NCBI RefSeq assembly: GCF_003206575.1
Contig: NZ_PZJO01000010.1
Coordinates: 95,019-159,018 of the forward strand
Direction: 5' to 3'
Origin: Salinicola endophyticus
GTDB lineage: Bacteria > Pseudomonadota > Gammaproteobacteria > Pseudomonadales > Halomonadaceae
DNA: 64,000 nt
In this document: in pieces, positions 34,567-43,616 of the stretch
Layout of the letters: every line of letters starts with the position of its first letter
Numbering within the stretch: the stretch's first letter is position 1
Made by a program: the position numbers and the translations under genes
The notes under the pieces: generated by a model
The model's input: only the letters and a program-made list of their open reading frames with translations
Databases searched by the model: none
What the model was told of the DNA's origin: nothing

Positions 34567-34618
34567 CCTTGCAGGCGGGGAAGAGGCGTGCGCTGGCGCA
34601 GCGGCCACCGCGACCCGC

Positions 34619-35423
<805 letters not shown>

Positions 35424-37328
35424 TCACTCGAGCGAGCCGAAGGGATTGTCGGCCTTGAGCGATACCGGCTGAGCATAGCCGGGGATGCGGATGGCGTCGG
35501 CACCCACCTCCAGCTCGGGGCCTTCGAGTACGCCCTCGCCGAAGCGATAGATCACCTCGAAGCGGCCGCTGTCGGCGGCTTCGCGGTACTGTTCCGAGGC
35601 GGCCAGCGCCTGCTCGCGGCGCCCGCGCCAGGCATCCACCGCGCGCTGGCCGTGACGCTTGACCAGCAGACGCTCGGTCACTGCCGGCGAGAGTAGCAGC
35701 CCGGTGGCATTGTTGCCGCCGAAACCCTTGGCATTGATGAAGCTGGCGTCGGCCTCGAACGCCAGCGGCTCGCGGAAGAAGCGCAGGCGCTCGGCGAAGA
35801 CGTCGTCGGCCACCGCATCCAGCGTCGGGATGCCCGGAATATAGCCGTGGGCGAAGGTGCCCAGGGCGCTGGCGATCTGATCCCCCGCGGCACTGCCCTG
35901 GGAGTGGCCGATGAACGCCTTGATCGCTGCCACCGGCCAGTTCTCGATGCCGTTGGCGCGCGCCACCTGATCGAAGATGTGCGACTCGGTGGTGCGGTTC
36001 TTGGGCGTGCTGGTGCCGTGGGCGTGCAGATAGGTGCGCTGGCGCACGCTGTCGTCGCCGAGGATCGAACGCGCCAGAGCGACCGACTTGCCCAGGGTAA
36101 TGTAGTTGCCGATGCCCGGGGCCGAGATCGAGCGCTTCCAGCCGTCGGCGTTGACGTGCACGTCCGGCACCGCGCCGAGGATCTGGGCGCCGGTCTCCAG
36201 CGCCAGCGAATCGTCCATCAGCAGCACGAACTGCGAGGCCTCGGCGATGGTGAAGCCGCAGTTGCGCGCGAACGGCCGACAGGCGCGCTGGTAGTCGGCG
36301 TCGGTGAGCAGCTCCAGCGCATCCAGCGCCATCAGGCTCTGGTCGTCGGCCAGCGCGCTCATGGCACGGAAGCCCTCGATGATCTCGGGGGTCACCGGGG
36401 CATCGCTGGTGCCGACCATCACCATGCGGCGGCGGCCCTGGCGGATATCCTCGACCCCGAGACGCAGGTTATAGAGGAAGGTTGCACAGGCGCCCTGGAT
36501 CGCGCCGGTGGCGCCCACGCTGCCGAGCACGTAGGCGTTGAGGAAGTCGGCCGGCATCTGGCCATAGCCCAGCGGCATCTGCTTCGAGGTGGTACGGCTG
36601 CCGGTGACGAAGCTCTTGAGCATGCCGCCCCAGCCGGCATCGTCGAGCTGGCCGATGGAGTTGCCGGCATAGACTGCGATGGCATCGGGGTCGAGCTGGC
36701 CGCGCACGCGCTCCCAGTCGAGGCCGCTCTGGCCGAGACAGTCGCTGACCCCGAAAATCGCCATCGACAGCCCGCGCGGGTGGTGCACGCTGCGATAGAA
36801 GGTGTCCGGGGCGAAGCCGAGCGGCAGCTGGCCGGCGGCGCGAACGGCGGCCTGGCGGCGCTCCGGCAGCAGCGCCTGCAGCGCCCCCGCGGGCACCGCG
36901 ACCTCGACCGTGTGGCGGTCGATCTCGCGCACTTCCCAGCCCGCCGGCAGCGGCTGCGGCAGCTGCCGGCGCGAGGTGGTGAAGCGCACCGGTTCGGCGA
37001 AGGTCATCGCCAGCTCGCGGTTGCCGGGGATGCCCGCGGCGCCGAAGGCGTCGCTCTCGATGCGGCGGATCAGGGTGTGGGCGAGGATGTGCTCGCGATA
37101 GCGGGCGACGATCTGGGGCGCGTCGAGGGCTTCGCCCTCGGCGTTCTCCCAGCCGCCATCCGCGCTGCGGGTAACCAGGCGCATGAGGGTGGCCAGGGCC
37201 ACCAGGGTCTGGGTCTGTGCCGTCTCTGGCAGGGCTTCGAGAATCGTGCGGCGGTAGGCGTGGTGCCCGGAGGTTCTTCCCGCGGCATTGACGCCGCCCA
37301 TGCCGACGATCACCGGTAAATGTGACAA
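35424..37328 (-). CDS. fabY: Beta-ketoacyl-ACP synthase FabY
   Basis: FabY starts fatty acid synthesis by condensing acetyl-CoA with malonyl-ACP in Pseudomonas and relatives that lack or do not rely on FabH. From TTG 37328 the protein is 634 residues, matching P. aeruginosa FabY (about 634), and begins SHLPVIVGMGGVNAAGR like that protein. The TTG has GAGGGA about eight bases upstream. The ORF extends to 37931, but that part is not FabY-like. Thiolase motifs are GACATFLYNL (active-site Cys), HAHGTSTPKN (His) and KAFIGHSQGSAAG (His), and GFGGNNATGLLLSP near the C-terminus. It heads the minus-strand group with coaD. Confidence 0.92.
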   Translation of the reverse strand: MSHLPVIVGMGGVNAAGRTSGHHAYRRTILEALPETAQTQTLVALATLMRLVTRSADGGWENAEGEALDAPQIVARYREHILAHTLIRRIESDAFGAAGIPGNRELAMTFAEPVRFTTSRRQLPQPLPAGWEVREIDRHTVEVAVPAGALQALLPERRQAAVRAAGQLPLGFAPDTFYRSVHHPRGLSMAIFGVSDCLGQSGLDWERVRGQLDPDAIAVYAGNSIGQLDDAGWGGMLKSFVTGSRTTSKQMPLGYGQMPADFLNAYVLGSVGATGAIQGACATFLYNLRLGVEDIRQGRRRMVMVGTSDAPVTPEIIEGFRAMSALADDQSLMALDALELLTDADYQRACRPFARNCGFTIAEASQFVLLMDDSLALETGAQILGAVPDVHVNADGWKRSISAPGIGNYITLGKSVALARSILGDDSVRQRTYLHAHGTSTPKNRTTESHIFDQVARANGIENWPVAAIKAFIGHSQGSAAGDQIASALGTFAHGYIPGIPTLDAVADDVFAERLRFFREPLAFEADASFINAKGFGGNNATGLLLSPAVTERLLVKRHGQRAVDAWRGRREQALAASEQYREAADSGRFEVIYRFGEGVLEGPELEVGADAIRIPGYAQPVSLKADNPFGSLE

Positions 37329-37629
37329 GCCACGTCCCTCGTGAGCGTTGGGGGCAATCGGGCTCTTCGAGACAGGGAGTGACGCAGCGACGAGAAAGGG
37401 CGTCTCCCGACAGGGCGCGTGCCGATCGCGGGAATCGACGAAACACGGTGAACCGCGCCTGCCTTCGAAGGGCGTATTGCCAAGATTGGCTGAATGTGGG
37501 CTGGGATGATACACCCGCGCGTGCGTGTCGTCATGCCGCGGCCGTGCCGAGAGGAGGGTTCGCGTGGCAGGATCGTCGGCTTTCAGGCTGGTAGACTGGC
37601 GGGTCTTTCCGGTCGTCAGTGTTCCTGCC
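37329..37629. promoter_or_regulatory. 301-bp divergent gap between fabY and the methyltransferase gene
   Basis: Open frames cover this stretch on both strands but none has coding character. It should hold the divergent promoters of fabY and of the methyltransferase. A run TGATACACC near 37505-37513 is the most promoter-like AT-rich element. No regulator site was recognised. Confidence 0.3.
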
Positions 37630-38289
37630 ATGCAATCGTCTTCGCGCGCTATCGTCAGTAACCAGAGTGGGCCCCATCGCGATCTCGCCGCGCGCGTCGC
37701 GCGTGCACGCGCCAGCGTATGGCAACGTCCGCCGGCCCAGCACACCCGCGACGCCTTCGAGGTCGCCGCGGCCTGGCTCACCGTCAGCGGCAAGCCGCTG
37801 ATCCTCGATGCCGGCTGCGGGGTGGGGCTCTCCACCCGGCGTCTGGCGCTCTCCCATCCCGACCACGCGGTGATCGGGGTCGACCGCAGCGAGCAGCGGC
37901 TCTCCCGCGACCACGGCGAGCTGCCGGTCAATGCGCTGCTGGTACGCGCCGACCTGGTCGACTTCTGGCGTCTGGCCCAGGATGCCGGCTGGCGCCCGGC
38001 GCACCACTATCTGCTCTATCCCAACCCCTATCCCAAGAGCGCCCAGCTCAAGAAGCGCTGGCACGGTCACCCGGTCTTCCCGACGTTGATCGCGCTGGGC
38101 GGCCGGCTGGAGCTGCGCTCCAACTGGGCGATCTACGTCGAGGAGTTCGCGCTGGCGGTGGAAACACTGTGCGGCCGGCGTGGCGAGTGGGGCGCGTTCA
38201 CCCCCGAGGAGACTTTCCTGACCCCGTTCGAGCGCAAGTATGCCGAGAGTGGCCAGACGCTGTGGCGCTATGCGGTCGATCTCGACTAG
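37630..38289 (+). CDS. TrmB-like SAM-dependent methyltransferase
   Basis: The 219-residue Rossmann-fold methyltransferase has the SAM-binding motif LILDAGCGVGLSTRRLA near residue 58, GVDRSE, and YLLYPNPYPKSAQLKKRWHGHPVFP near residue 135, which corresponds to the TrmB PDPWPKxxHxKRR signature with changes. TrmB makes m7G46 in tRNA. The substitutions here suggest a divergent TrmB paralogue; tRNA remains the likely substrate. The ATG at 37630 is chosen because the upstream in-frame part is not conserved. Confidence 0.75.
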   Translation: MQSSSRAIVSNQSGPHRDLAARVARARASVWQRPPAQHTRDAFEVAAAWLTVSGKPLILDAGCGVGLSTRRLALSHPDHAVIGVDRSEQRLSRDHGELPVNALLVRADLVDFWRLAQDAGWRPAHHYLLYPNPYPKSAQLKKRWHGHPVFPTLIALGGRLELRSNWAIYVEEFALAVETLCGRRGEWGAFTPEETFLTPFERKYAESGQTLWRYAVDLD

Positions 38290-38350
38290 TCTCGGCGCAT
38301 CGGTTTTGACTAATGCGCTAATCATTCCACCCAGTGCGGACGTTCTCATC

Positions 38351-39799
38351 ATGCGGCAAGCGTTGTATCGGGGCTTTCTGGCCTCCTGTCTGGTCTCGCT
38401 CTCCACGCTCTCGCTGGCCGCGCAGGCGGCGGGTTTCGATCACGTCGCCCAGCTCGCCGACAAGGGCTTTGCGATCAGTGCCCAGGCACGCCTGCTGGGC
38501 AGCGGCGAGGTGCTCGGGGCGCTCGACCCCGACCGCGCGCTGTCGCCGGCGTCGGTGACCAAGCTCTATACCGCGGCGGCGGCGCTCGACCGCTGGGGCC
38601 CGCAGCACCGCTTCACCACCCGCTTCGTCTCGGTCGGCAGCGTCGATCCCGGCGGCACCCTGCACGGAGACCTGGTGCTCGAGGGTGGTGGCGACCCGGC
38701 GCTCACCTCCGAGGAGCTGTGGCGGCTGATCCAGAAGCTGCGCGAGAGCGGCGTCAAGCGTGTCGATGGCCAACTGGTGATCAGCCAGTGGCGCTTCGGT
38801 CCGGTGCGCTGCACCACCACCGACCGCTGCGAGACACGGACCCGTGGCACCAACGCCTACAGCGCGCTGCTGTCGTCGGCGGCGATCAACTACGGCAGCT
38901 GGTGCGCCACGGTGGCGCCGGGTGCGGTGGGCCAGCCGGCACGGATCACCAGCTGCGATACCGTGACGCCGACCCTGCGGGTCGACAATCAGGTGCGCAC
39001 GGTCGCCGCCAACGGCTCGCTGAGTCTCTCCGCCGCGCGGGTCACCGACAGCCAGGGTGACACCCTCAAGGTCAGTGGTCAGATTCCGGCCGACAGCTTC
39101 CCCCAGGCGATCTACAAGGCCAGCTCCGACCCCGCCGACCAGACCGGCCAGACGCTGCTGGCGCTGCTGCAGCAGTCCGGGGTGGCGGTGGGTCGCGGCT
39201 ATGCGGTGAGCCAGCAGCCGCCCCCGGTGACCGCCACGCAGCTCGCCGCGGTCGAAGGCAAGCCGCTGCAGGAGCTGTTGCTGCGCACCCTCAACTACTC
39301 CAACAATTTCATGGCCGACACCCTGGCGATGGATCTCACCGTCGGTTCCCAGCAGCAGCTGGCGGACGCCGGGGCGATGCTAGAACGCTTCGCCGCCGGC
39401 CTGCCGGGGCACGGCCCAGCGACGCTGAAGAGCGGCAGCGGGCTGACCCCGGGGAACCGCGTCTCGGCGCGCAGCGTGGACGCGCTGTTGGCGGCGATGT
39501 ACGCCAACGCCTCGCTGTTCCCCACCTTCGTCGCCGGCATGCAGGTGCCGACCAACGGGCCGATGCACTTCATCCGTCGCGGCAGCGAAGTGTTCCAGGA
39601 TCACGTGATGCTCAAGACCGGCACTCTCAACGAGCCGGTCACGGTGCGCGCCATCGCCGGCTACTTCCGCACCCGTGAGGGGCGCTGGGGCAGTTTTGCG
39701 GTGCTCATCAACGGCACCGCCTCGACCCCGTATCTCTCCTGGCGCGAGAGCCTGCCGCTGATCGCCGAGGACCTGACCGCGATGATCGAAAGCCACTGA
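38351..39799 (+). CDS. dacB: D-alanyl-D-alanine carboxypeptidase/endopeptidase (PBP4)
   Basis: The 482-residue periplasmic class C penicillin-binding protein trims or cleaves peptidoglycan cross-bridges. It has a Sec signal (about 1-27, AAQA). Active-site motifs are SVTK at 68-71, SNN at about 317 (TLNYSNNFMAD) and KTG at about 423 (VMLKTGTLNE). The domain insertion between the first and second motifs (about 100-300) is as in PBP4. The start at ATG 38351 gives the signal peptide; upstream frame is over-extension. Confidence 0.93.
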   Translation: MRQALYRGFLASCLVSLSTLSLAAQAAGFDHVAQLADKGFAISAQARLLGSGEVLGALDPDRALSPASVTKLYTAAAALDRWGPQHRFTTRFVSVGSVDPGGTLHGDLVLEGGGDPALTSEELWRLIQKLRESGVKRVDGQLVISQWRFGPVRCTTTDRCETRTRGTNAYSALLSSAAINYGSWCATVAPGAVGQPARITSCDTVTPTLRVDNQVRTVAANGSLSLSAARVTDSQGDTLKVSGQIPADSFPQAIYKASSDPADQTGQTLLALLQQSGVAVGRGYAVSQQPPPVTATQLAAVEGKPLQELLLRTLNYSNNFMADTLAMDLTVGSQQQLADAGAMLERFAAGLPGHGPATLKSGSGLTPGNRVSARSVDALLAAMYANASLFPTFVAGMQVPTNGPMHFIRRGSEVFQDHVMLKTGTLNEPVTVRAIAGYFRTREGRWGSFAVLINGTASTPYLSWRESLPLIAEDLTAMIESH

Positions 39800-39865
39800 C
39801 CTGATCCCGGAACGGGGCGCGAGTTGTCGACAGTGGCCAGGTCGGGCGAAGATAGCCTCAGGTTC

Positions 39866-39903
39866 TGTACGAAAACGGCCTGCGCTCGCCGACTTTTCGT
39901 ACA
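39866..39903. repeat. Short inverted repeat related to the MITE-like family (copy C, 38 bp)
   Basis: A perfect 10-bp inverted repeat TGTACGAAAA (39866-39875) / TTTTCGTACA (39894-39903) encloses an 18-base centre containing CCTGCGCTCG. This centre matches the inner edge of copy A (AAAATGCCTGCGCTCG). It lies between dacB and the META-domain gene and may be a deletion derivative of the larger repeat or a separate palindrome. Confidence 0.5.
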
Positions 39904-39969
39904 CACCGCTGCGAGCGGCGTGCCACCGAGGCGGCGCGCCGTCCTATCCGTCGCCGGAGGTCTCTATCT

Positions 39970-40419
39970 ATGTTCACGCTGCCCAACTCCCTGCGTCTCG
40001 CCCTGCTGGGGCTCGCGCTGGCAAGCCTGCTCGGTGGCTGTGCCGGCCACACTGCGCCGGCGTCCAGCGAGTCACTGGTCGATACCTACTGGCGTCTGGA
40101 GAGTCTGGGCGGCGAGTCGGCGGTGGTGGATGACCAGCAGCGCGAGGCGCATCTGGTATTCAACGCCGCCGGCCACGTGCGTGGCTCGACCGGCTGCAAT
40201 CGGCTGATGGGGCGTTACCAGCATACCGGCGATGCACTGAGTTTCTCGGCTCTGGGTACCACCCGCCGCGCCTGCCCCGGGGCGCTGCAGGGGCAGGAGC
40301 AGGACTGGCTCGACGTGCTCTCGCGCACCCGGCATCTGTCGCGCCGCGGCGATCGGCTGGTGCTGGAGGATAGCCGCGAGCGGGCGCTGGCCACGCTGCG
40401 CGCGACGGCACTCTACTGA
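39970..40419 (+). CDS. META-domain lipoprotein (HslJ-like)
   Basis: The 149-residue protein has a lipobox (LLGGC, cysteine at about 24) and a META domain: YWRLESLGGE, HLVFNAAGHVRGSTGCNRLMGRY and FSALGTTRRACP. The META family includes HslJ of E. coli (heat-shock, novobiocin resistance) and often binds to the outer membrane. The function is not defined beyond that. The ATG is at 39970, behind CGGAGG about eight bases upstream. Confidence 0.88.
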   Translation: MFTLPNSLRLALLGLALASLLGGCAGHTAPASSESLVDTYWRLESLGGESAVVDDQQREAHLVFNAAGHVRGSTGCNRLMGRYQHTGDALSFSALGTTRRACPGALQGQEQDWLDVLSRTRHLSRRGDRLVLEDSRERALATLRATALY

Positions 40420-40517
40420 TCCCGCCGGCGGGCGGCACCCGCGCGCCGCCTGCGCTTGCGACGCGACCCTGCAAAGGCGCGTCGACCCGAATCACGATGA
40501 TATGGACGAGCCCCCGC

Positions 40518-41024
40518 ATGACCCCGATCGAGTGCCAGTTCGACGCCCATGGCGACGCCGTGATGTCGATCTTCAACGACGCCATTCTCAACACCACCGC
40601 GCTCTACGAGTATCAGCCTCGCACGCTGGATGTCATCGAGCAGTGGTTCCGCACCAAACACGCAGGTGACTTGCCGATCCTCGGCGTGCTCGACGAGGCT
40701 AGCGGCCGGCTGATGGGCTTCGCCAGCTATGGGCCGTTTCGGCCCCATGCCGCCTACCGCTACTGCATCGAGCACTCGGTCTACGTCGATCGCGACTATC
40801 GCGGGCGTGGCGTGGCCCGCTGCCTGATGGAGGCGCTGATCAGGCGCGCCGAGGCGCAGGGCTACCACAGCATGATTGGCGGCATCGACGCCACCAATGT
40901 CGCCAGCATCGCGCTGCACGAGCGCCTCGGCTTCAGCCACGCCGGCACCGTGCGCGAGGTCGGCTACAAGTTCGAGCGCTGGCTGGATCTGACGTTCTAC
41001 CAGCGCCTGCTGGGCACGCGCTAG
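40518..41024 (+). CDS. GNAT N-acetyltransferase (phosphinothricin-acetyltransferase-like)
   Basis: The 168-residue acetyltransferase has the acetyl-CoA loop VDRDYRGRGVARCLMEALIRRA near residue 90, a central strand ALYEYQPRTLDVIEQWF and the late motif NVASIALHERLGFSHAG. It resembles YwnH/PAT proteins that acetylate phosphinothricin, methionine sulfoximine or similar amino acids. The native substrate is unknown. The ATG at 40518 (MTPIECQF) is chosen; ATG at 40497 adds seven non-conserved residues. Confidence 0.87.
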   Translation: MTPIECQFDAHGDAVMSIFNDAILNTTALYEYQPRTLDVIEQWFRTKHAGDLPILGVLDEASGRLMGFASYGPFRPHAAYRYCIEHSVYVDRDYRGRGVARCLMEALIRRAEAQGYHSMIGGIDATNVASIALHERLGFSHAGTVREVGYKFERWLDLTFYQRLLGTR

Positions 41025-41081
41025 GCGTTGTACGGCACCTGCCTGCGCGCGAGGACTCTAGGTGCAGAACCTGGCTACGCT

Positions 41082-41555
41082 TCAGGGCGCGGCGTCACCC
41101 GTGCCGGCCGGCGTGTTGGCCTGGCTAGCGTTGTCACTGGTGTCGCTGCTGGCATCGTCAGTGGTGTCCGTCGGCGTATCCGGCATGGCGTCCGCGCCCG
41201 CGGTGAGCTTGTCGGCGGGGGCGATGAAGACCTCCTGGCTGGCGCGCAGATAGAGGCAGAGTTCCTGCTCCGCGCGGCCGTTCATGTGCTGCTGCGGGTA
41301 GTGCCCCTGGAGCAGCAGGGCGGTGGTGCCGGCCTCATCGTCGAACAGCACCGGCGCGCCGGCCGGTTCGGCGTCCGTGAACTGGCTGGCGTCCGTGCAC
41401 TGGGCGATCACGTCGCGGGTCTGGTCTTCCCAGGCCGCGGGGCTCGACGCCCGGGCGGGCAGTGCGGTCAGGGCCAGCGAGGTCGTCACGGCGACGGCCA
41501 GGAACGCCAGCGAGAATCGGCAAAGCGGTTGCTGCGAGCGGGTGGGGCAGGGCAT
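41082..41555 (-). CDS. Secreted protein of unknown function, acidic Thr/Asp-rich tail
   Basis: The product has 157 residues from ATG 41555, which has GAAGGA about eight bases upstream (ATG at 41564 is possible). A signal peptide (LAFLAVAVTTSLALTALPARA) is followed by a small globular part (about 30-115; cysteines in IAQCTDAS and ELCLYLRA) and a disordered acidic tail (DTPTDTTDDASSDTSDNAS). It is periplasmic or exported. No family was recognised. Confidence 0.65.
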   Translation of the reverse strand: MPCPTRSQQPLCRFSLAFLAVAVTTSLALTALPARASSPAAWEDQTRDVIAQCTDASQFTDAEPAGAPVLFDDEAGTTALLLQGHYPQQHMNGRAEQELCLYLRASQEVFIAPADKLTAGADAMPDTPTDTTDDASSDTSDNASQANTPAGTGDAAP

Positions 41556-41650
41556 GCGGATCATCCTTCAGTGAACAACTGTCGGGTCAAGGGCGCGCCG
41601 GCGCGCGAGGCCGGGCCGGGGCAGGACTATTTTGGGAGTATAGACCTTTC

Positions 41651-42385
41651 ATGACCCTACCCATTTCACTGCTGTTTCTGGGAGTGGTCTTCGCCACCTC
41701 GGTGCTCTCCGGGATATTCGGCATGGCTGGCGGGCTGGTCCTGCTCGGCTTTCTGCTCGCCTGGCTGCCGGCGGCGACGGCGATCGCCGTGCACGGGGTG
41801 GTCCAGCTCTCCGCCAACGCCTCGCGGGCGTGGCTGTCGCGACACTTCATCGACTGGCGCATCGTCGGTGGCATCGCCGTCGGGGTGGCGATCGCGGCGC
41901 TGGCGCTGGCGCTGGTGCGCTACCACCCCAGCGAGACGGTGGTGCTGATCGTGCTCGGGTTGATGCCGGTGATGGTGTGGATCCCCAAGCGCTGGTTCCA
42001 TCTGGATGTCTCGCGCCCCAGCCATGCGGTGCTCTGTGGCGTGGTCTCCGGCGGCCTGACCATCGCCGTGGGCGTGTCGGGGCCGACCATCGACATCGGC
42101 TTCATTCGAACCCATCTCGACCGTCGCACGGTGGTCGCGAGCAAGGCCTCGATCCAGGTGATCGCGCACTCGCTGAAGATCGTCTTCTACTGGCAGGCCG
42201 CCGCCGCCATGGGCGCAGAAGCGTGGGGCTGGGTACTGCTGGGGCTGCCGCTGGCGGTGCTCGGCACGCGCAGTGGCAACCTGATTCTGACCCGCCTGAG
42301 CGACAGCGGCTTTCGCACCTGGACGCGCTGGATCGTCACCGTGGTGGGCGGCTACTACCTGATCCGCGGGCTGGCTGGCCTCTGA
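41651..42385 (+). CDS. TauE/SafE-family sulfite exporter-like permease
   Basis: The 244-residue protein has about seven or eight transmembrane segments. The family motif appears twice, as GIFGMAGGLVLLGFLL near the N-terminus and GGLTIAVGVSGPTIDIGFI in the second half. TauE/SafE members export sulfite or sulfoacetate or move other organic anions. The direction and substrate are unknown here. It starts at ATG 41651 and ends 54 bp before the convergent AraC gene. Confidence 0.87.
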   Translation: MTLPISLLFLGVVFATSVLSGIFGMAGGLVLLGFLLAWLPAATAIAVHGVVQLSANASRAWLSRHFIDWRIVGGIAVGVAIAALALALVRYHPSETVVLIVLGLMPVMVWIPKRWFHLDVSRPSHAVLCGVVSGGLTIAVGVSGPTIDIGFIRTHLDRRTVVASKASIQVIAHSLKIVFYWQAAAAMGAEAWGWVLLGLPLAVLGTRSGNLILTRLSDSGFRTWTRWIVTVVGGYYLIRGLAGL

Positions 42386-42439
42386 CCTCGGTCCGCAGGC
42401 GCGGCCTTGCCTGCCGCGCCCCGAACATGGGCCCGTGGC

Positions 42440-43366
42440 TCACCCCCGGGAGGGGCTGACGCCGAAGTAGCGCTTGTATTCGCGGCTGAACTGGGAGGTG
42501 CTGCGATAGCCCACCTCGCTGGCGGCGCGAGCCACGTTCATGCGCTGCTGGCCGAGCAGCGCCCGCGCCTTGAGCAGCCGCAGGCGCTTGAGATACTGCA
42601 GCGGCGACTGCTGGGTGGTGCGCTTGAAGTGGTGGTGGAAGTGCGAGGCGCTCATGTTGGCCTGGGCGGCCAGGGTCTCCACCGTCAGCCCGCTGGCGAA
42701 GTGGTGATGCAGATAGTTCAGGGCGTCGATGATCCGCGCGTACTGGCCCTGGCGCTGCACCAGCTGGCGCAGCGATGGCCCCTGGGGCCCGCGCAGCGCG
42801 GCGAACAGCACCTCTCTCACGCGCCCCGGGCCGAGCACCCGGCTCTCGGTGGCGTCGCCGAGGCAGTCGATCAGACGCAGCACGCACGCCTCCATGGTCG
42901 TATCCAGCTCCACCGCCGCCATCGGCGCCGGGTCGCCGAGCTCGCGCCCCGACTCGGGCAACTGCTGCACCAGCTCGCTGAGAGTGAGGGGATCGAAGGC
43001 GATATTGATTCCCAGCATCGGTGCGTTCTCCGGCGTGCGCGTCTCGCACTCGAAGGGCATCGGCAGCGCCTGGACCAGATAGTTGCCCGGCCCGTAATGG
43101 ATCACCCGCTCGCCCAGGTAGCCGATCTTGTCGCCCTGGGCGATGACGAAGATACCCGGCTCGTAGATCAGCGGCGTACGTGGATAGCTGCAGTGCGAAG
43201 CGATCAGGCGCACTCCCTCCACGGCGGTATCGAGAAAGCCTTCGCCGTTGACCAGCGGGGCGATCGCCTCGGCCAGTCGACGAGCGGAGACCGTGTCGTT
43301 GGGCATGCGGCCGGCCGGCGCCGCCGACGGCGCGCGGTCGAGCAGTGGTGAGCGTATCTCGAGCAT
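42440..43366 (-). CDS. AraC-family regulator with AraC_N sensor (YqhC-like)
   Basis: The 308-residue regulator has an N-terminal cupin sensor (about 40-185; PRTPLIYEPGIFVIAQGDKIGYLGE, broken) of the AraC_N type found in YqhC. The C-terminal DNA-binding domain (about 200-300) contains two helix-turn-helix units (LAAQANMSASHFHHHFKR and ARAASEVGYRSTSQFSREYKRYFG). YqhC activates an aldehyde reductase in E. coli. Here the gene is divergent from an alcohol dehydrogenase gene with a 250-bp shared gap, so it probably controls that gene and responds to aldehydes. Confidence 0.9.
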   Translation of the reverse strand: MLEIRSPLLDRAPSAAPAGRMPNDTVSARRLAEAIAPLVNGEGFLDTAVEGVRLIASHCSYPRTPLIYEPGIFVIAQGDKIGYLGERVIHYGPGNYLVQALPMPFECETRTPENAPMLGINIAFDPLTLSELVQQLPESGRELGDPAPMAAVELDTTMEACVLRLIDCLGDATESRVLGPGRVREVLFAALRGPQGPSLRQLVQRQGQYARIIDALNYLHHHFASGLTVETLAAQANMSASHFHHHFKRTTQQSPLQYLKRLRLLKARALLGQQRMNVARAASEVGYRSTSQFSREYKRYFGVSPSRG

Positions 43367-43582
43367 CGGCGGGTCCCCTGCGCTGCGGTATCTTGTGGCC
43401 CGGCGGACCGGGATGACGGCCGCCTGGAAGGCTAAGTGTAGTTAGGTTTCGGGGTATTGTGCACATTTTTTACGCAAGACGTGCCGAAATCAGCTTTCCA
43501 TAAGCAGAATCCGGCAGACCTTTGGCAGGATCGAGCATGGCGGCGCGGCCCGCGATGCACCACACTTCGTCGCGTCATTCAC

Positions 43583-43598
43583 GGGTCGCAAGCGACCC
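43583..43598. promoter_or_regulatory. Palindrome in the leader of the alcohol dehydrogenase gene
   Basis: GGGTCGC AA GCGACCC, a perfect 7-bp inverted repeat with a two-base centre, lies 18 bp before the ATG and just ahead of the AAGGAG ribosome binding site. It could be an operator or an RNA hairpin. The AraC regulator would more likely bind direct repeats further upstream. Confidence 0.35.
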
Positions 43599-43616
43599 CG
43601 AAAAGGAGCTTCCCTC

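Noticed and set aside
37329-37931. Extension of the fabY frame by 201 codons
   Set aside because: The added part has no FabY similarity, overlaps the divergent methyltransferase gene and would exceed the family length.
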